In this document: in pieces, positions 43,232 through 52,581 of the stretch
Numbering within the stretch: position 1 is the first letter of the stretch
How the letters are laid out: every line of letters begins with the position of its first letter
DNA from: CATQHS01 sp965203375
GTDB lineage: Bacteria > Actinomycetota > Acidimicrobiia > Acidimicrobiales > Aldehydirespiratoraceae
Reading direction: 5' to 3'
Length of the DNA: 64,000 nt
NCBI GenBank assembly: GCA_965203375.1
Contig: OZ241886.1
Coordinates: 124,001 to 188,000 of the forward strand
Position numbers and translations under genes: made by a program
Notes under the pieces: model-generated
What the model saw: only the letters and a program-made list of their open reading frames with translations
Told to the model about the DNA's origin: nothing
The model's database searches: none

Positions 43232-45476
43232 CCGGCTCGGTGGTCTCGGGCGTCTCGGGCGCTTCGGGCGGCTCAGTGGTTTCGGGCGTCTCGGGCGCTT
43301 CGGCCGGCTCGGTGGTCGGAGTGGTCACCTCCGGCTCTACGCCGGGATCGCCCGTCTCCGGGGGCTCGCCCACCACCACGTCGACCGGATCGCCCTGTTG
43401 GACCTGCTGGCCGGGGGCCGGGGCCTGAGCCAGGATCCGCCCTATGTCGGTGGAGCCCTCCTCCACCGGCCGGAAGGTGACGGACCCGATGGTGAGGCCC
43501 TCGCGCTCCAGGTTCAGCTTGCCGGTGTCGAACAGCAGGCCCTGCACGTCGGGCATCTGCAGCGTGGGCAGGCCGGTGGAGATGATGACCGTGATCACGT
43601 TGTTGGGGGCCAGAGGGGTGCCGGCCACCGGGTCGGTGTCGATGACCAGACCCTCGGCGACGGTCTCGCTCGCCTCCCGTTTCTCCCCGACCCGGAACCC
43701 GGCCTCGGTCAACTGGTTGAACGCGGTCAACTGGGTCACGTTGCGGACGTCGGGCACGAAGATCTGGCCCGGGCCGGTGGACACGGTGATCGTCACCGCT
43801 TCACCGGCGCTCAGCTCGGTGCCGGCGGACGGGTTTTGGAGGATGACCGTGCCGGCTTCGGCCTGATTGGGGGCGGTTATGGGTATGACCACATAACCGG
43901 CTTCCATCAGCCGCTGGCTGGCTTGGTCCTGGGTCCGGCCCCGGACCGGCGGGACCTTGGGCGTCTCTCCCCGGCTGACCACCAGGGTCACCGCGTCGCT
44001 CTCGGTGACGCGCTGGCCGGTCGGCGGGGACTGGTCGAACACCGTGTCCTCGGGTATAGCGGTGTTCACCCGGTAGTCCACCTCGACCCTCAGGCCCAGA
44101 TCGCGAACCCGGTCCTCGGCGTCGTTGAGGCTCAGGCCGTTCAGCGACGGCACCTCTATGGTCGCCGCCGTCGTCGGGTCGGGTCCGACGACGGGGTCGT
44201 CGCCTCCCCCCAAGTCGAGGTTGCGATAGAAGGCGACGACGAGGGCGCCGAGCACCGCCACCAGCCCGGTCAGCAGCACCAGCATGAGCGCGGTGCGCTT
44301 CCAGCCGTCGCCGGAGGGCTCGCCGTAGTAGTAGGCGGGCGGATACGGGGCGGCCGGCGGGGGCGCGGGCGCGGGCTGATCGAACGTCGGCGCCGCGGGC
44401 GGAGACCGGTGCGCCGCCTGCGGATCGAACCTCGCCGGCATCAGCGGCGCGGGCTGATCGAAGGTCGGCGCCGCGGGCGGCGACTGGTGCGCCGCCGGAG
44501 CCGGAGTCGCCGCCGGCGCCGAGGGGCGCGGAGCAGACGGCTGGAGCGAGGGCGGGGAGGCAGGAGCGGGCGGCGGGGACTGCGGAGCAGGGGCGGCCGG
44601 GGGGGCGGGAGCGGCCGGTTTGCGGCTCGGGATCTGGTGGGCCCCGGCCAGGTAGCGCCGCAGGTCGGCGGCCAAGTCGGCGGCGGTGGGGTAGCGGAGA
44701 GAGGGGTCCTTGGCCAGCAGCTTGAGGATGATGGCCTGGAGCGACTCGGCGATGTTGGCTCCGTTGCGGTTGGGCGGGACCGGTCGCTCCTGCACCTGCT
44801 TCAAGGCCACCGCCGTCGGATTGTCGGCCACGAACGGCGGCCGGCCAGTGACCATCTCGTAGAGCACGATCCCCAGCGAATACAGGTCGGACTGGCCGCT
44901 CAGCGTCTTGCCCTGGGCCTGCTCGGGAGAGAAGTAGGTGGCCGTGCCCAGAACCGAGCCGGCCCCGGTCAGGTTGTCGGAGGCGGTGGCGGCCAGGGCG
45001 GTGGCTATCCCGAAGTCGGCCACCTTCACCGCGCCGTCGTCGTTCACCAGGATGTTGCCCAGCTTCACGTCGCGGTGGACGAGGCCCGCCTTGTGCGCCG
45101 TGCCCAGCGCGTCGGCCACGTCGGCGCCGATCTCCGCGGCCCGGTCGGGGTGCAGCGGCCCGGTCGAGCGCAGCACGTCGGCCATGCTGCGCCCCTCCAC
45201 GTACTCCATCACCAAGTAGTACGTGCCCCGTTCCTGACCCCAGTCGTAGACGCCGACGATGTTGGGGTGGTTCAGGTTGGCCGCGGCCTGAGCCTCCCGG
45301 CGGAAGCGCTCCACGAAACTGGGCTCATCGGCGTATTCGGGGAACAGGACTTTGAGCGCAACTTGGCGGTCCAAGAGCGCGTCCCGGGCCAGGTAGACGT
45401 CGGCCATGCCGCCGCGGGCCAAGTGGCGCAACAGCGCGTAGCGGCCGTTGAATACGGTCGGGCCCGGTTCGGACAT
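43221..45476 (-). CDS. pknB: Membrane Ser/Thr protein kinase with four PASTA domains
   Basis: 751-residue receptor-type kinase controlling growth and cell-wall synthesis. Kinase domain ~1-275: LARGGMADVYLARD, ALKVL (catalytic Lys), HRDVKLGNIL, VADFGIA and GTATYFSPEQAQG. A long Pro/Ala juxtamembrane region with a repeated SPPAAPTFDQPAP unit follows, then one membrane helix (ALMLVLLTGLVAVLGALVVA) and four extracellular PASTA repeats of about 65 residues that bind muropeptides. The C-terminal tail is a repeated Glu/Thr/Pro unit (EAPETPETTEP). ATG 45476 has TAAACT 8 nt upstream. The PP2C phosphatase lies next upstream on the same strand. Confidence 0.95.
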   Translation of the reverse strand: MSEPGPTVFNGRYALLRHLARGGMADVYLARDALLDRQVALKVLFPEYADEPSFVERFRREAQAAANLNHPNIVGVYDWGQERGTYYLVMEYVEGRSMADVLRSTGPLHPDRAAEIGADVADALGTAHKAGLVHRDVKLGNILVNDDGAVKVADFGIATALAATASDNLTGAGSVLGTATYFSPEQAQGKTLSGQSDLYSLGIVLYEMVTGRPPFVADNPTAVALKQVQERPVPPNRNGANIAESLQAIILKLLAKDPSLRYPTAADLAADLRRYLAGAHQIPSRKPAAPAPPAAPAPQSPPPAPASPPSLQPSAPRPSAPAATPAPAAHQSPPAAPTFDQPAPLMPARFDPQAAHRSPPAAPTFDQPAPAPPPAAPYPPAYYYGEPSGDGWKRTALMLVLLTGLVAVLGALVVAFYRNLDLGGGDDPVVGPDPTTAATIEVPSLNGLSLNDAEDRVRDLGLRVEVDYRVNTAIPEDTVFDQSPPTGQRVTESDAVTLVVSRGETPKVPPVRGRTQDQASQRLMEAGYVVIPITAPNQAEAGTVILQNPSAGTELSAGEAVTITVSTGPGQIFVPDVRNVTQLTAFNQLTEAGFRVGEKREASETVAEGLVIDTDPVAGTPLAPNNVITVIISTGLPTLQMPDVQGLLFDTGKLNLEREGLTIGSVTFRPVEEGSTDIGRILAQAPAPGQQVQQGDPVDVVVGEPPETGDPGVEPEVTTPTTEPAEAPETPETTEPPEAPETPETTEPAEN

Positions 45477-45484
45477 TCCGAGCG

Positions 45485-45490
45485 AGTTTA
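45485..45490 (-). promoter_or_regulatory. Leaderless -10 hexamer for pknB
   Basis: TAAACT on the minus strand, 8 nt before ATG 45476. Confidence 0.5.
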
Positions 45491-45551
45491 CCGGGGCCGT
45501 ATTGGCGCGTTGTTGAACGACGGGGTCACCCGTCCGGGCGGGTCAGGATAA

Positions 45552-46322
45552 TCAGAGGCCCGGCCGGGCCGTGATGACCACGCCGGACCCGTCCGGGTCC
45601 GATCCGTCTAGAACGTCGACCACCACCGCAGTCACATTGTCGCGACCGCCAGCCCGGACCGCCTCGTCCACCAAGGCTCGGGCCGCGTCGGCGGGATCGT
45701 CGCAATCTTGCAGCACGTCGGCGATGGCCGCCTCGGTGATCTCGCTGAACAGCCCGTCGGTGCAGAGCAGGAACCGGGTCCCCCGGACGGCCCTCAGCTC
45801 CCAGGCGTCCACCAGCACCTCGGGCTCGAAGCCCAAGACCCGGGTCAGCCGGTTGCGGTCGGGGTGGATGGCGGCCGCGGCCCGGTCGAGCTGGCCGGAC
45901 CGGACCAGCTCCCCCACCACGTTGTGATCGTCGCTGAGCTGGTCCAGCTCGGCACCGGTCAGGGCGTAGAGCCGGGAGTCGCCCACGTTGACCGCGCCGA
46001 GACGCGGCTCTCCGCCAACTTCGGCGAGGTCGGCCAGGGCGCACAGGGTCGTACACATTCCGGCCAGGGCCCGATCAGCCCGAGCCTCGGCCCGGATGGA
46101 GGTGTGCGCGGCCCGGATCAGGACCACCAACTGGTCGATGTCGTCCAGCTCATCGTGGCGAGCCAGTTCGTCCACGGCGACGCCGGCCGCCACCTCCCCG
46201 CCCTGATGGCCGCCCAGCCCGTCGGCCACGGCGAACAGCGAGCCGTCGGCCAGCCAGCGATCCTGGTTGATGTCGCGAACCGGGCCAGTGGCGCTGGCCG
46301 CCCCGTAACCGAAAGCGGTCAT
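45552..46322 (-). CDS. PP2C-family Ser/Thr protein phosphatase
   Basis: 256-residue Mn/Mg-dependent phosphatase that probably reverses the adjacent kinase (PstP-like). Motifs: VRDINQDRW, FAVADGLGGHQGGEVA, GAVNVGDSRLYAL, LCTDGLFSEI and GGRDNVTAVVVDV, all the metal-binding Asp residues present. It lacks the long linker and membrane helix of mycobacterial PstP, so it is cytosolic. ATG 46322 is taken because MTAFGYGAAS precedes the first motif by the usual distance; the longer frame runs antisense to the GNAT gene. Confidence 0.92.
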   Translation of the reverse strand: MTAFGYGAASATGPVRDINQDRWLADGSLFAVADGLGGHQGGEVAAGVAVDELARHDELDDIDQLVVLIRAAHTSIRAEARADRALAGMCTTLCALADLAEVGGEPRLGAVNVGDSRLYALTGAELDQLSDDHNVVGELVRSGQLDRAAAAIHPDRNRLTRVLGFEPEVLVDAWELRAVRGTRFLLCTDGLFSEITEAAIADVLQDCDDPADAARALVDEAVRAGGRDNVTAVVVDVLDGSDPDGSGVVITARPGL

Positions 46323-46424
46323 AGCGACGGTCGGGCCGCGAAGCCAGGGCTCAAAACCGAGGGCCGGGGCCGGGGCGCGGCAGTCACAGGGACGGCGAAC
46401 ACGGCCAGAGGCTACCCAGCGGAC

Positions 46425-46474
46425 CGGACGGAGTGATCCGGCCAGCGAAGGCACTAGCCTCGCCCAAGTCTCCG
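46425..46474 (+). repeat. 50-bp promoter-region repeat, copy A (before GNAT copy 1)
   Basis: CGGACGGAGTGATCCGGCC...CTAGCCTCG...CCAAG at 46425-46474 recurs with few changes at 47602-47651. It includes a TAGCCT hexamer about 20 nt before ATG 46480. Confidence 0.9.
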
Positions 46475-46479
46475 AACTG

Positions 46480-47517
46480 ATGGATACCGCCGATATCGAC
46501 AACGCCGAAGGCGATCCGCGCCGACGGGGCGCCCGAACGACCGAAGGGGTCGAGGGCTGGACCATCAGCGGTTCCGAGCCCGGCGACGACGCGGTGCTCG
46601 CCGACGCCACCGATTTGCTGCCTCCCCGCCCCCGGCTGATCGACGACACCGCCTATCTGCGCTGGTCCTATCGGGACAACCCTTCGGGTCCGGCCTGGGA
46701 GCGATACCACTACATCAAGACCCCGGGCGGCCAGCCCCTGCTAGTGGCCCATCATGTGACCGCGGCTCGGCGTTTCCGCGGCCCCGGCGGCAAGCATTGC
46801 GAAGGAGCGCTGTCCTATAATTCCGTCACCCGATCCGGCTATCGGAGAAGCGGTCACTTCATCCGGCTCCGCCAAGAGATCGATGCCGAGGCCCGGGCTG
46901 CGGGCCGGGTCTTTGCAGTCGGGGTGGCCAACGCGATGTCCACCCCGCCGTTCATCAAGTACCTGGGCTGGCGGATGATCGGGGCTTTGCCGGTCAGGGT
47001 GATCCCGCCCCTCGGCCGAGGCCGGCATGACTTCAGCCACGTCGAGGTGAGCGCGAGCTGGCTGGACTCCGCCGAGTTCGAATATCTCGCGGCCGCGGTG
47101 GACCGCCACCCGGTGGCCGCATGGTCGACCGACTGGACCCCAGAGGCGCTGCGCTGGCGGCTGTCCTGCCCCTTCGCCCGCTACTGGATCCACACCAGCG
47201 ACGACCTGGCCCTAGTCGCCACCCGGACCAGCCACAAGGGCTGCCGAGTCACGGTGGTGCTGAAAGCGTTCCCCTTGGGGCCCGGACCCGGACCGACGCC
47301 GGCTACCAACGCCATCCGATCCATAACCCGATGGCACCGCAGCGCCTTCGCCGTCTACGCCGGAATCAACCCGTCGGCGACGGTCCGGGGGATCAAGCCG
47401 CCCCGACGACTCCAGCCCAGCCCCCTGAACCTGATCGTCCGGTCCCTGGACCCGTCTGTGGACAACGCCGAGATCGACTTCGACACCTTCGAACTGCTCG
47501 ACACGGACGTCTACTGA
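46480..47517 (+). CDS. GNAT-like acyltransferase, tandem copy 1
   Basis: 345 residues. The central part resembles GNAT N-acetyltransferases of actinobacterial polysaccharide clusters: YLRWSYRDNPSGPAWERY, SYNSVTRSGYRRSGHF (acetyl-CoA loop, residues 121-126, with one Gly), and NAMSTPPFIKYLGWRMIGALP as the last strands. The C-terminal half (after residue ~185) is nearly identical in all three copies and includes WSTDWTPEALRWRLSCPFAR and a second conserved block, possibly a second GNAT-like lobe. The first ~45 residues are Asp/Arg-rich. Donor and acceptor unknown. Likely acts in envelope glycan modification by context. Confidence 0.68.
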   Translation: MDTADIDNAEGDPRRRGARTTEGVEGWTISGSEPGDDAVLADATDLLPPRPRLIDDTAYLRWSYRDNPSGPAWERYHYIKTPGGQPLLVAHHVTAARRFRGPGGKHCEGALSYNSVTRSGYRRSGHFIRLRQEIDAEARAAGRVFAVGVANAMSTPPFIKYLGWRMIGALPVRVIPPLGRGRHDFSHVEVSASWLDSAEFEYLAAAVDRHPVAAWSTDWTPEALRWRLSCPFARYWIHTSDDLALVATRTSHKGCRVTVVLKAFPLGPGPGPTPATNAIRSITRWHRSAFAVYAGINPSATVRGIKPPRRLQPSPLNLIVRSLDPSVDNAEIDFDTFELLDTDVY

Positions 47518-47601
47518 AGCCACCGACGCACCTGAGCAAGGGTACGGCCCAGAACCGGCGGCCACAGAGGCCGCAAACGCGACCAGAGGCCCCCAGCAGG
47601 A

Positions 47602-47651
47602 CGGACGGAGTGATCCGGCCGGCGAAGGCGCTAGCCTCGACCAAGCCTCCG
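47602..47651 (+). repeat. 50-bp promoter-region repeat, copy B (before tRNA-Leu)
   Basis: Near-identical to 46425-46474. Here it is followed by tRNA-Leu rather than directly by the GNAT gene, so its TAGCCT could now drive tRNA-Leu and GNAT copy 2 together. Confidence 0.9.
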
Positions 47652-47672
47652 GCCCGGAACCGGCGGTGCCAC

Positions 47673-47757
<85 letters not shown>

Positions 47758-47767
47758 CCGTCTGGAT

Positions 47768-48817
47768 ATGGATGCCGCCGATATCGACAACGCCGACGGC
47801 GGTCCGCGCCGACGAGGCACCCGAACGACTGAGGGGGTCGAGGGCTGGACCATCAGCGGTTCCGAGCCCGGCGACGACGCGGTGCTCGCCGACGCCACCG
47901 ATCTGCTGCGAGCCGAGCTTCCCAATCCCCGGCTGATCGACGACACCGCCTTCCTGCGCTGGTGCTATCGGGACAATCCCTCAGGCCCAGCCTGGGAGCG
48001 ATACCACTACATCGAGACCCCGGGCGGCGGCCGGCCCCTGCTGGTGGCCCATTATGTGATCGCAGCCCGGCGTTTCCGCGGCCCCGGCGGCAGGCGCTGC
48101 GAAGGAGCGCTGTCCCAGCATTCCGCAACCCGATCCGGCCATCGGCGGAGCCGCCACTTCACTCGTCTTGGGTTCGAGGCCTACGCCGAGGCCGGGGCCG
48201 CGGGCCGGGTTTTCGCAGCCGGGGTGGCCAACGCGCTGTCCACCCCGGCGTTCATCAAGTATCTGGGCTGGCGTCAGGTCGGGCCCTTGCCGGTCCGGGT
48301 GATCCCGCCCCTCGGCCGAGGCCAGCGCGATCTCAGCCACGTCGAGGTGAGCGCGAGCTGGCTGGACTCCGCCGAGTTCGAATATCTCGCGGCCGCGGTG
48401 GACCGCCACCCGGTGGCCGCATGGTCGACCGACTGGACCCCAGAGGCGCTGCGCTGGCGGCTGTCCTGCCCCTTCGCCCGCTACTGGATCCACACCAGCG
48501 ACGACCTGGCCCTAGTTACCACCCGGACCAGCCACAAAAAGCTCCCGATCACAGTAGTGCTGAAAGCGTTCCCCTTGGGGCCCGGACCCGGACCGACGCC
48601 GGCCACCAACGCCATCCGATCCATAACCCGATGGCACCGCAGCGCCTTCGCCGTCTACGCCGGAATCAACCCGTCGGCGACGGTCCGGGGGATCAAGCCG
48701 CCCCGACGACTCCAGCCCAGCCCCCTGAACCTGATCGTCCGGTCCCTGGACCCCTCTGTGGACAACGCCGAGATCGACTTCGACACCTTCGAACTGCTCG
48801 ACACGGACGCCTACTGA
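47768..48817 (+). CDS. GNAT-like acyltransferase, tandem copy 2
   Basis: 349 residues, same layout as copy 1. From residue ~190 to the end it is nearly identical to copy 1, and long DNA stretches (about 48341-48510 against 47041-47210) appear identical, pointing to gene conversion. The acetyl-CoA loop reads HRRSRH where copy 1 has YRRSGH, so the loop glycine is lost. ATG 47768 immediately follows tRNA-Leu. Copy 3 begins 16 bp after its stop. Confidence 0.68.
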   Translation: MDAADIDNADGGPRRRGTRTTEGVEGWTISGSEPGDDAVLADATDLLRAELPNPRLIDDTAFLRWCYRDNPSGPAWERYHYIETPGGGRPLLVAHYVIAARRFRGPGGRRCEGALSQHSATRSGHRRSRHFTRLGFEAYAEAGAAGRVFAAGVANALSTPAFIKYLGWRQVGPLPVRVIPPLGRGQRDLSHVEVSASWLDSAEFEYLAAAVDRHPVAAWSTDWTPEALRWRLSCPFARYWIHTSDDLALVTTRTSHKKLPITVVLKAFPLGPGPGPTPATNAIRSITRWHRSAFAVYAGINPSATVRGIKPPRRLQPSPLNLIVRSLDPSVDNAEIDFDTFELLDTDAY

Positions 48818-48833
48818 AGCCATCACAAAGCTC

Positions 48834-49877
48834 ATGGATGCCGCCGATATCGACAACGCCGACGGCGGTCCGCGCCGACGGGGCGCCCGAACGACCGAAG
48901 GGGTCAAGGGCTGGACCATCAGCGGCCCCGGGCCCGGCGACGACGCGGTGCTCGCCGACGCCACCGATCTGCTGCGAGCCGAGTCTCCCGACCCCCGGCT
49001 GATCGACGACACCGTCTATCTGCGCTGGTGCTACCGGGACAATCCCTCAGGCCCGGCCTGGGAGCGCTACCACTACATCGAGACCCCGGGCGGCGGCCGG
49101 CCCCTGCTGGTGGCTCATTATGTGATCGCGGCCCAGCGTTTCCGCGGGCCCGGCGGCAGGCGCTGCGAAGGAGCGCTGTCCCAGAATTCCGCAACCCGAT
49201 CCGGCCATCAGCGGCGCCGCCACTTCACTCGTCTTGCGCTCGAGGTCTACGCCGAGGCCGGGGCCGCGGGCCGAGCCTTTGTGGCCTCAGTGGCCAACGC
49301 GATGTCCACCCCGGCGTTCATCAAGTACCTGGGCTGGCGAATGATCGGACCCTTGCCGGTCCGGGTGATCCCGCCCGCCGGCCGCGGCCGGCGCGACCTG
49401 AGCCACGTCGAGGTGAGCGCGAGCTGGCTGGACTCCGCCGAGTTCGACGACCTCGCGGCCGCGGTGGACCGCCACCCGGTGGCCGCATGGTCGACCGACT
49501 GGACCGCAGAGGCGCTGCGCTGGCGGCTGTCCTGCCCCTTCGCCCGCTACTGGATCCACACCAGCGACGACCTGGCCCTCGTTGCCACCCGGATCAGCCA
49601 CAAAAAGCTCCCGATCACAGTAGTGCTGAAAATGTTTCCCTTGGGGCCCGGGCCGATGCCGGCCACCAGGGCCATCCGATCCATCACCCGATGGCACCGC
49701 AGCGCCTTCGCCGTTTACGCCGGGTTCAACCCGGCCGTGACGGTCCAAGGGATCAAGCTGCCCCGACGACTCCAGCCCAGCCCCCTGAACCTGATCGTCC
49801 GGTCCCTGGACCCCTCTGTGGACAACGCCGAGATCGACTTCGACACCTTCGAACTGCTCGACACGGACGCCTACTGA
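48834..49877 (+). CDS. GNAT-like acyltransferase, tandem copy 3
   Basis: 347 residues, closest to copy 2 in its N-terminal half (YHYIETPGGGRPLLVAHYVI in both). The acetyl-CoA loop is HQRRRH, the most altered of the three. The 3' end is identical to the others through the stop. It starts 16 bp after copy 2, so the two share a transcript. Given the loop changes, copies 2 and 3 may use another donor, bind without catalysis, or be on the way to loss. Confidence 0.68.
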   Translation: MDAADIDNADGGPRRRGARTTEGVKGWTISGPGPGDDAVLADATDLLRAESPDPRLIDDTVYLRWCYRDNPSGPAWERYHYIETPGGGRPLLVAHYVIAAQRFRGPGGRRCEGALSQNSATRSGHQRRRHFTRLALEVYAEAGAAGRAFVASVANAMSTPAFIKYLGWRMIGPLPVRVIPPAGRGRRDLSHVEVSASWLDSAEFDDLAAAVDRHPVAAWSTDWTAEALRWRLSCPFARYWIHTSDDLALVATRISHKKLPITVVLKMFPLGPGPMPATRAIRSITRWHRSAFAVYAGFNPAVTVQGIKLPRRLQPSPLNLIVRSLDPSVDNAEIDFDTFELLDTDAY

Positions 49878-49928
49878 AGCCACCGCACCCGAGCAGCCCG
49901 GAATCGGAGCCCGAGGCGCTGGCCGCCG

Positions 49929-49934
49929 TAGCAT
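49929..49934 (+). promoter_or_regulatory. Leaderless -10 hexamer for the GT39-type gene
   Basis: TAGCAT, 6 nt before ATG 49941. Confidence 0.5.
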
Positions 49935-49940
49935 CGGCCC

Positions 49941-51287
49941 ATGTTCCGCCGGGGCCGGTTTGCCTGGTGCATCGCCGCCGCTTTCGCTCTGGCCGTGGTG
50001 CTGCGCTGGGCGGTGGCAGTCAGGTATTACCGCGACCTGCCCCTGGGGTTCACCGACAACTACTATTACCACTCCCAAGCCAACCTGCTAGCCGAGGGCC
50101 GGGGCTTTCTGAATCCGTTCGCCCTGCTAGCGGGGCGTGAAGATCCAGCGGCCGTCCACCCGCCCCTCTACTCGCTGTACCTGGCGGCGTGGTCGCTGCT
50201 GGGGGCGAACACGCCGCTGTGGCATCGGTTGGCGTCGGGGCTGATCAGCGCGACGGCGGTGGCGCCGGTGGGGATGGCCGTGGCCCGCCTGGCCGGGCGC
50301 CGAGCCGGAGCGGTTGCCGGAGCGGTGGTCGCCGTCTACCCGGCCATGTGGATGAACGACGGGCTGATCCTGTCCGAGTCGCTATACGTCCCACTGGCCG
50401 CCGTCACCATCTGGCAGTCCTATCGAGTGATCGACCAGCCCAGCGCTGGCCGGGTGGTTGGACTCTCGGCCGTTCTGGCCGCCCTCGCCCTGACCCGCGC
50501 CGAGTCGTTCTTGCTTTTTCCTGTGCTGTTGGCGCCGTTGTTGTGGCGACTGCGAGCCGTCGCCGCGAGGCGTCGGCTCCGGCTGGCGGGCGGCGCTGCG
50601 GTGGCGGCCGCGGTCATCTTGGCCCCATGGGTGGGTCGCAATCTGATCGTCTTCGAGAAGCCCACGTTTTTGTCGGCAGGCCACGGGTTCGTGCTGGAGC
50701 TGGCCAACTGCGACGCAACGTACTCGGGTCCTCTGATCGGTTACTGGAGCTCCGCCTGCGCGTCCGAGCCTTGGGTCGAGGGCGACGTGTCGGCGGTCAG
50801 CGCTGACAAGTTCGACCGAGCACGGCGCTATATAGGCGACCATCTAAGCCGACAGCCCGTAGTGGCGGCGGCTCGGTCGGCCAGGCTCTTCGGCTTGTTC
50901 CGCCCCTTCCAGAATGCCGATTTTGACGTGTTCTTCGAGCGTCGGATCGGGTCCCACGTCCGGGTCGGGCTGTGGTCCCACTGGGCCCTGTCGATGCTGG
51001 CGGTCGGCGGCGCGGTCGTTCTGTGGCGTCGTCGGCTTTCCCCGTGGCCGCCAGCGGCTCTCATCGTGGCGGCCGCCCTGACGGCCGCGGTCGCCTTCGG
51101 GATCACCCGGTACCGGTCCGGCGCCGATGTGGCCATCGTGGTGCTGACTGGGGTCGCGCTGGGGAGCCTGCTCGATCGGTTGGGCGATAAAACCGGCTGG
51201 CGCTGGTTCAATGATCGCAGCCAGGATGATCCCAGCCCGATAAGCACCGAGGGCGTACGGCCGCCAACTTCCTCGGGGGTTCAATGA
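49941..51287 (+). CDS. GT-C glycosyltransferase, ArnT/PMT (GT39)-like
   Basis: 448-residue polytopic enzyme that would move a sugar from a polyprenyl-phosphate donor to an acceptor outside the membrane. GFTDNYYYHSQANLLAEGRG is the first periplasmic loop with the acidic residue of this superfamily, HPPLYSLYLAAW follows, then WMNDGLILSESLYVPL, another family landmark. About ten hydrophobic segments. Its core is clearly paralogous to the C-terminal half of the protein at 52582-55197. The stop shares ATGA with the polysaccharide deacetylase. Confidence 0.82.
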   Translation: MFRRGRFAWCIAAAFALAVVLRWAVAVRYYRDLPLGFTDNYYYHSQANLLAEGRGFLNPFALLAGREDPAAVHPPLYSLYLAAWSLLGANTPLWHRLASGLISATAVAPVGMAVARLAGRRAGAVAGAVVAVYPAMWMNDGLILSESLYVPLAAVTIWQSYRVIDQPSAGRVVGLSAVLAALALTRAESFLLFPVLLAPLLWRLRAVAARRRLRLAGGAAVAAAVILAPWVGRNLIVFEKPTFLSAGHGFVLELANCDATYSGPLIGYWSSACASEPWVEGDVSAVSADKFDRARRYIGDHLSRQPVVAAARSARLFGLFRPFQNADFDVFFERRIGSHVRVGLWSHWALSMLAVGGAVVLWRRRLSPWPPAALIVAAALTAAVAFGITRYRSGADVAIVVLTGVALGSLLDRLGDKTGWRWFNDRSQDDPSPISTEGVRPPTSSGVQ

Positions 51288-52165
51288 CCGCAGCTAGGAC
51301 GACCAAGCCCGATGTTCGCAAGAGTCAGATGAATTCACCCGTTGCTTTCACCCTCGACTTGGAGGACCACGATCCAGATCGGGCTGTTCATCGTCGCTAC
51401 ATCGCCATTACCGAGGCGCTGTTGGACGACCTCGATGAATGGGGGGTCACCGGCACCGTGTTCGTGTTGGGCGACCTGCTTGACGAGGCCTTGAGTCTAA
51501 TCCGATTGATCGTCGAGCGGGGCCATGAAGTCGGTCTGCACGGCGCCGACCACCAACACCTGCCTGAGGTGGGGCCAATGCAGTTTCGAGACGCCACCAA
51601 AGTGGCCACCGAGTCGCTGGCCTCGCTAATCGGCAAACCGGTGCTGGGATTCCGGGCGCCGACCTTCTCGCTGATACCGTCCACAGCCTGGGCACCGGAG
51701 ATTCTCGCTGAACTGGGCTACGTCTACTCTTCGAGCGTTCTCCCAGCTCGCAACCCGCTTTTCGGATGGCCCGGAGCGCCAACCGAGCCCTTTCGCTGGC
51801 CCTGTGGCCTAATAGAACTGCCCTTTCCGATGGCCCGTATCGGTGCTCTTGCAGTACCAACATTGGGTGGTCTTTATTTGCGTGTCTCCCCGGGCCCTCT
51901 TGTCAAATGGTCGCTTCGCCGCTTGCACGATCATTCAGCCATGTGGCTTTATACCCATCCCTATGACTTTGACCCCGACGAGCCTCGGCATCCCAAGCCC
52001 ACTGTCGGCCGGATAGGCAACCGGATGATGTGGTGGGGACGGAGACGTATGCGGCGACGAGTGCGCTATCTGGTAAGCGGATCTAAGCTCACCATGGCCG
52101 ACATCGCCGTCCGGCACGCCGACTCCGCCATCTTTCACCCCCCAGAGATACCGAATCGCCCTTAA
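51284..52165 (+). CDS. Polysaccharide deacetylase-family protein
   Basis: 293-residue NodB-type carbohydrate esterase 4. Catalytic/metal motif at FTLDLEDHD (Asp pair), later HGADHQH (metal His), GFRAPTFSLI (motif 3) and LYTHPYDFDP (motif with catalytic His). This form matches the DUF3473-type deacetylases in exopolysaccharide clusters. ATG 51284 overlaps the GT39-type stop; ATG 51329 just before the first motif is an alternative. No signal peptide, so it may act on cytoplasmic lipid-linked sugars. Confidence 0.87.
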   Translation: MTAARTTKPDVRKSQMNSPVAFTLDLEDHDPDRAVHRRYIAITEALLDDLDEWGVTGTVFVLGDLLDEALSLIRLIVERGHEVGLHGADHQHLPEVGPMQFRDATKVATESLASLIGKPVLGFRAPTFSLIPSTAWAPEILAELGYVYSSSVLPARNPLFGWPGAPTEPFRWPCGLIELPFPMARIGALAVPTLGGLYLRVSPGPLVKWSLRRLHDHSAMWLYTHPYDFDPDEPRHPKPTVGRIGNRMMWWGRRRMRRRVRYLVSGSKLTMADIAVRHADSAIFHPPEIPNRP

Positions 52166-52521
52166 CCGTCGTCAAGGGCTCCAGACTGCTCCAAGCGGTT
52201 TCGGAGCAGGGCGATCTCTTGAGCCATCAGTTGCAGTCGCTGTTCGTTGCGGGACAACTCGTAGGAGAGATGGACCGTGGTAGCAAACAGGAACGCTGTG
52301 GCAACAAACAGGATAGTGGCTGGCGGGTAGTGGATACCGAACAGATCGGAGACAGGCAGAAGAAGGTCGGGAACCGCGGCCAGTGGCAACAGACCAGCAG
52401 CCACTACCGACCAAAGCAAGGCGTACTTTGACTTAAGGGCCTGATGGGATACTAGGCGGTATATGAACAGGACCGTGAGGATTATAACGGTCGCAACTAT
52501 GATATGTGTTCGTAATGGCAT
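52162..52521 (-). CDS. DUF2304 small membrane protein
   Basis: 119 residues, three hydrophobic helices followed by a cytoplasmic coiled coil (SYELSRNEQRLQLMAQEIAL). This matches DUF2304, often encoded beside polyprenyl-phosphate glycosyltransferases; function unknown. It converges on the deacetylase with a 4-nt overlap of stops. The local DNA is AT-richer than the neighbours. Confidence 0.8.
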   Translation of the reverse strand: MPLRTHIIVATVIILTVLFIYRLVSHQALKSKYALLWSVVAAGLLPLAAVPDLLLPVSDLFGIHYPPATILFVATAFLFATTVHLSYELSRNEQRLQLMAQEIALLRNRLEQSGALDDG

Positions 52522-52581
52522 CAGCTCATACTAGTCTCAGGTGTCCGTGCCGCGGCGCGCGAGCGAGACGAACACGTTAAT

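Noticed and set aside
43485..44200. PASTA repeats as evidence of recent DNA duplication
   Set aside because: The four PASTA units are divergent at DNA level and are a normal family feature.
46323..46649. N-terminal extension of the PP2C phosphatase
   Set aside because: It is antisense to the GNAT gene and lacks family similarity; ATG 46322 precedes the first motif properly.
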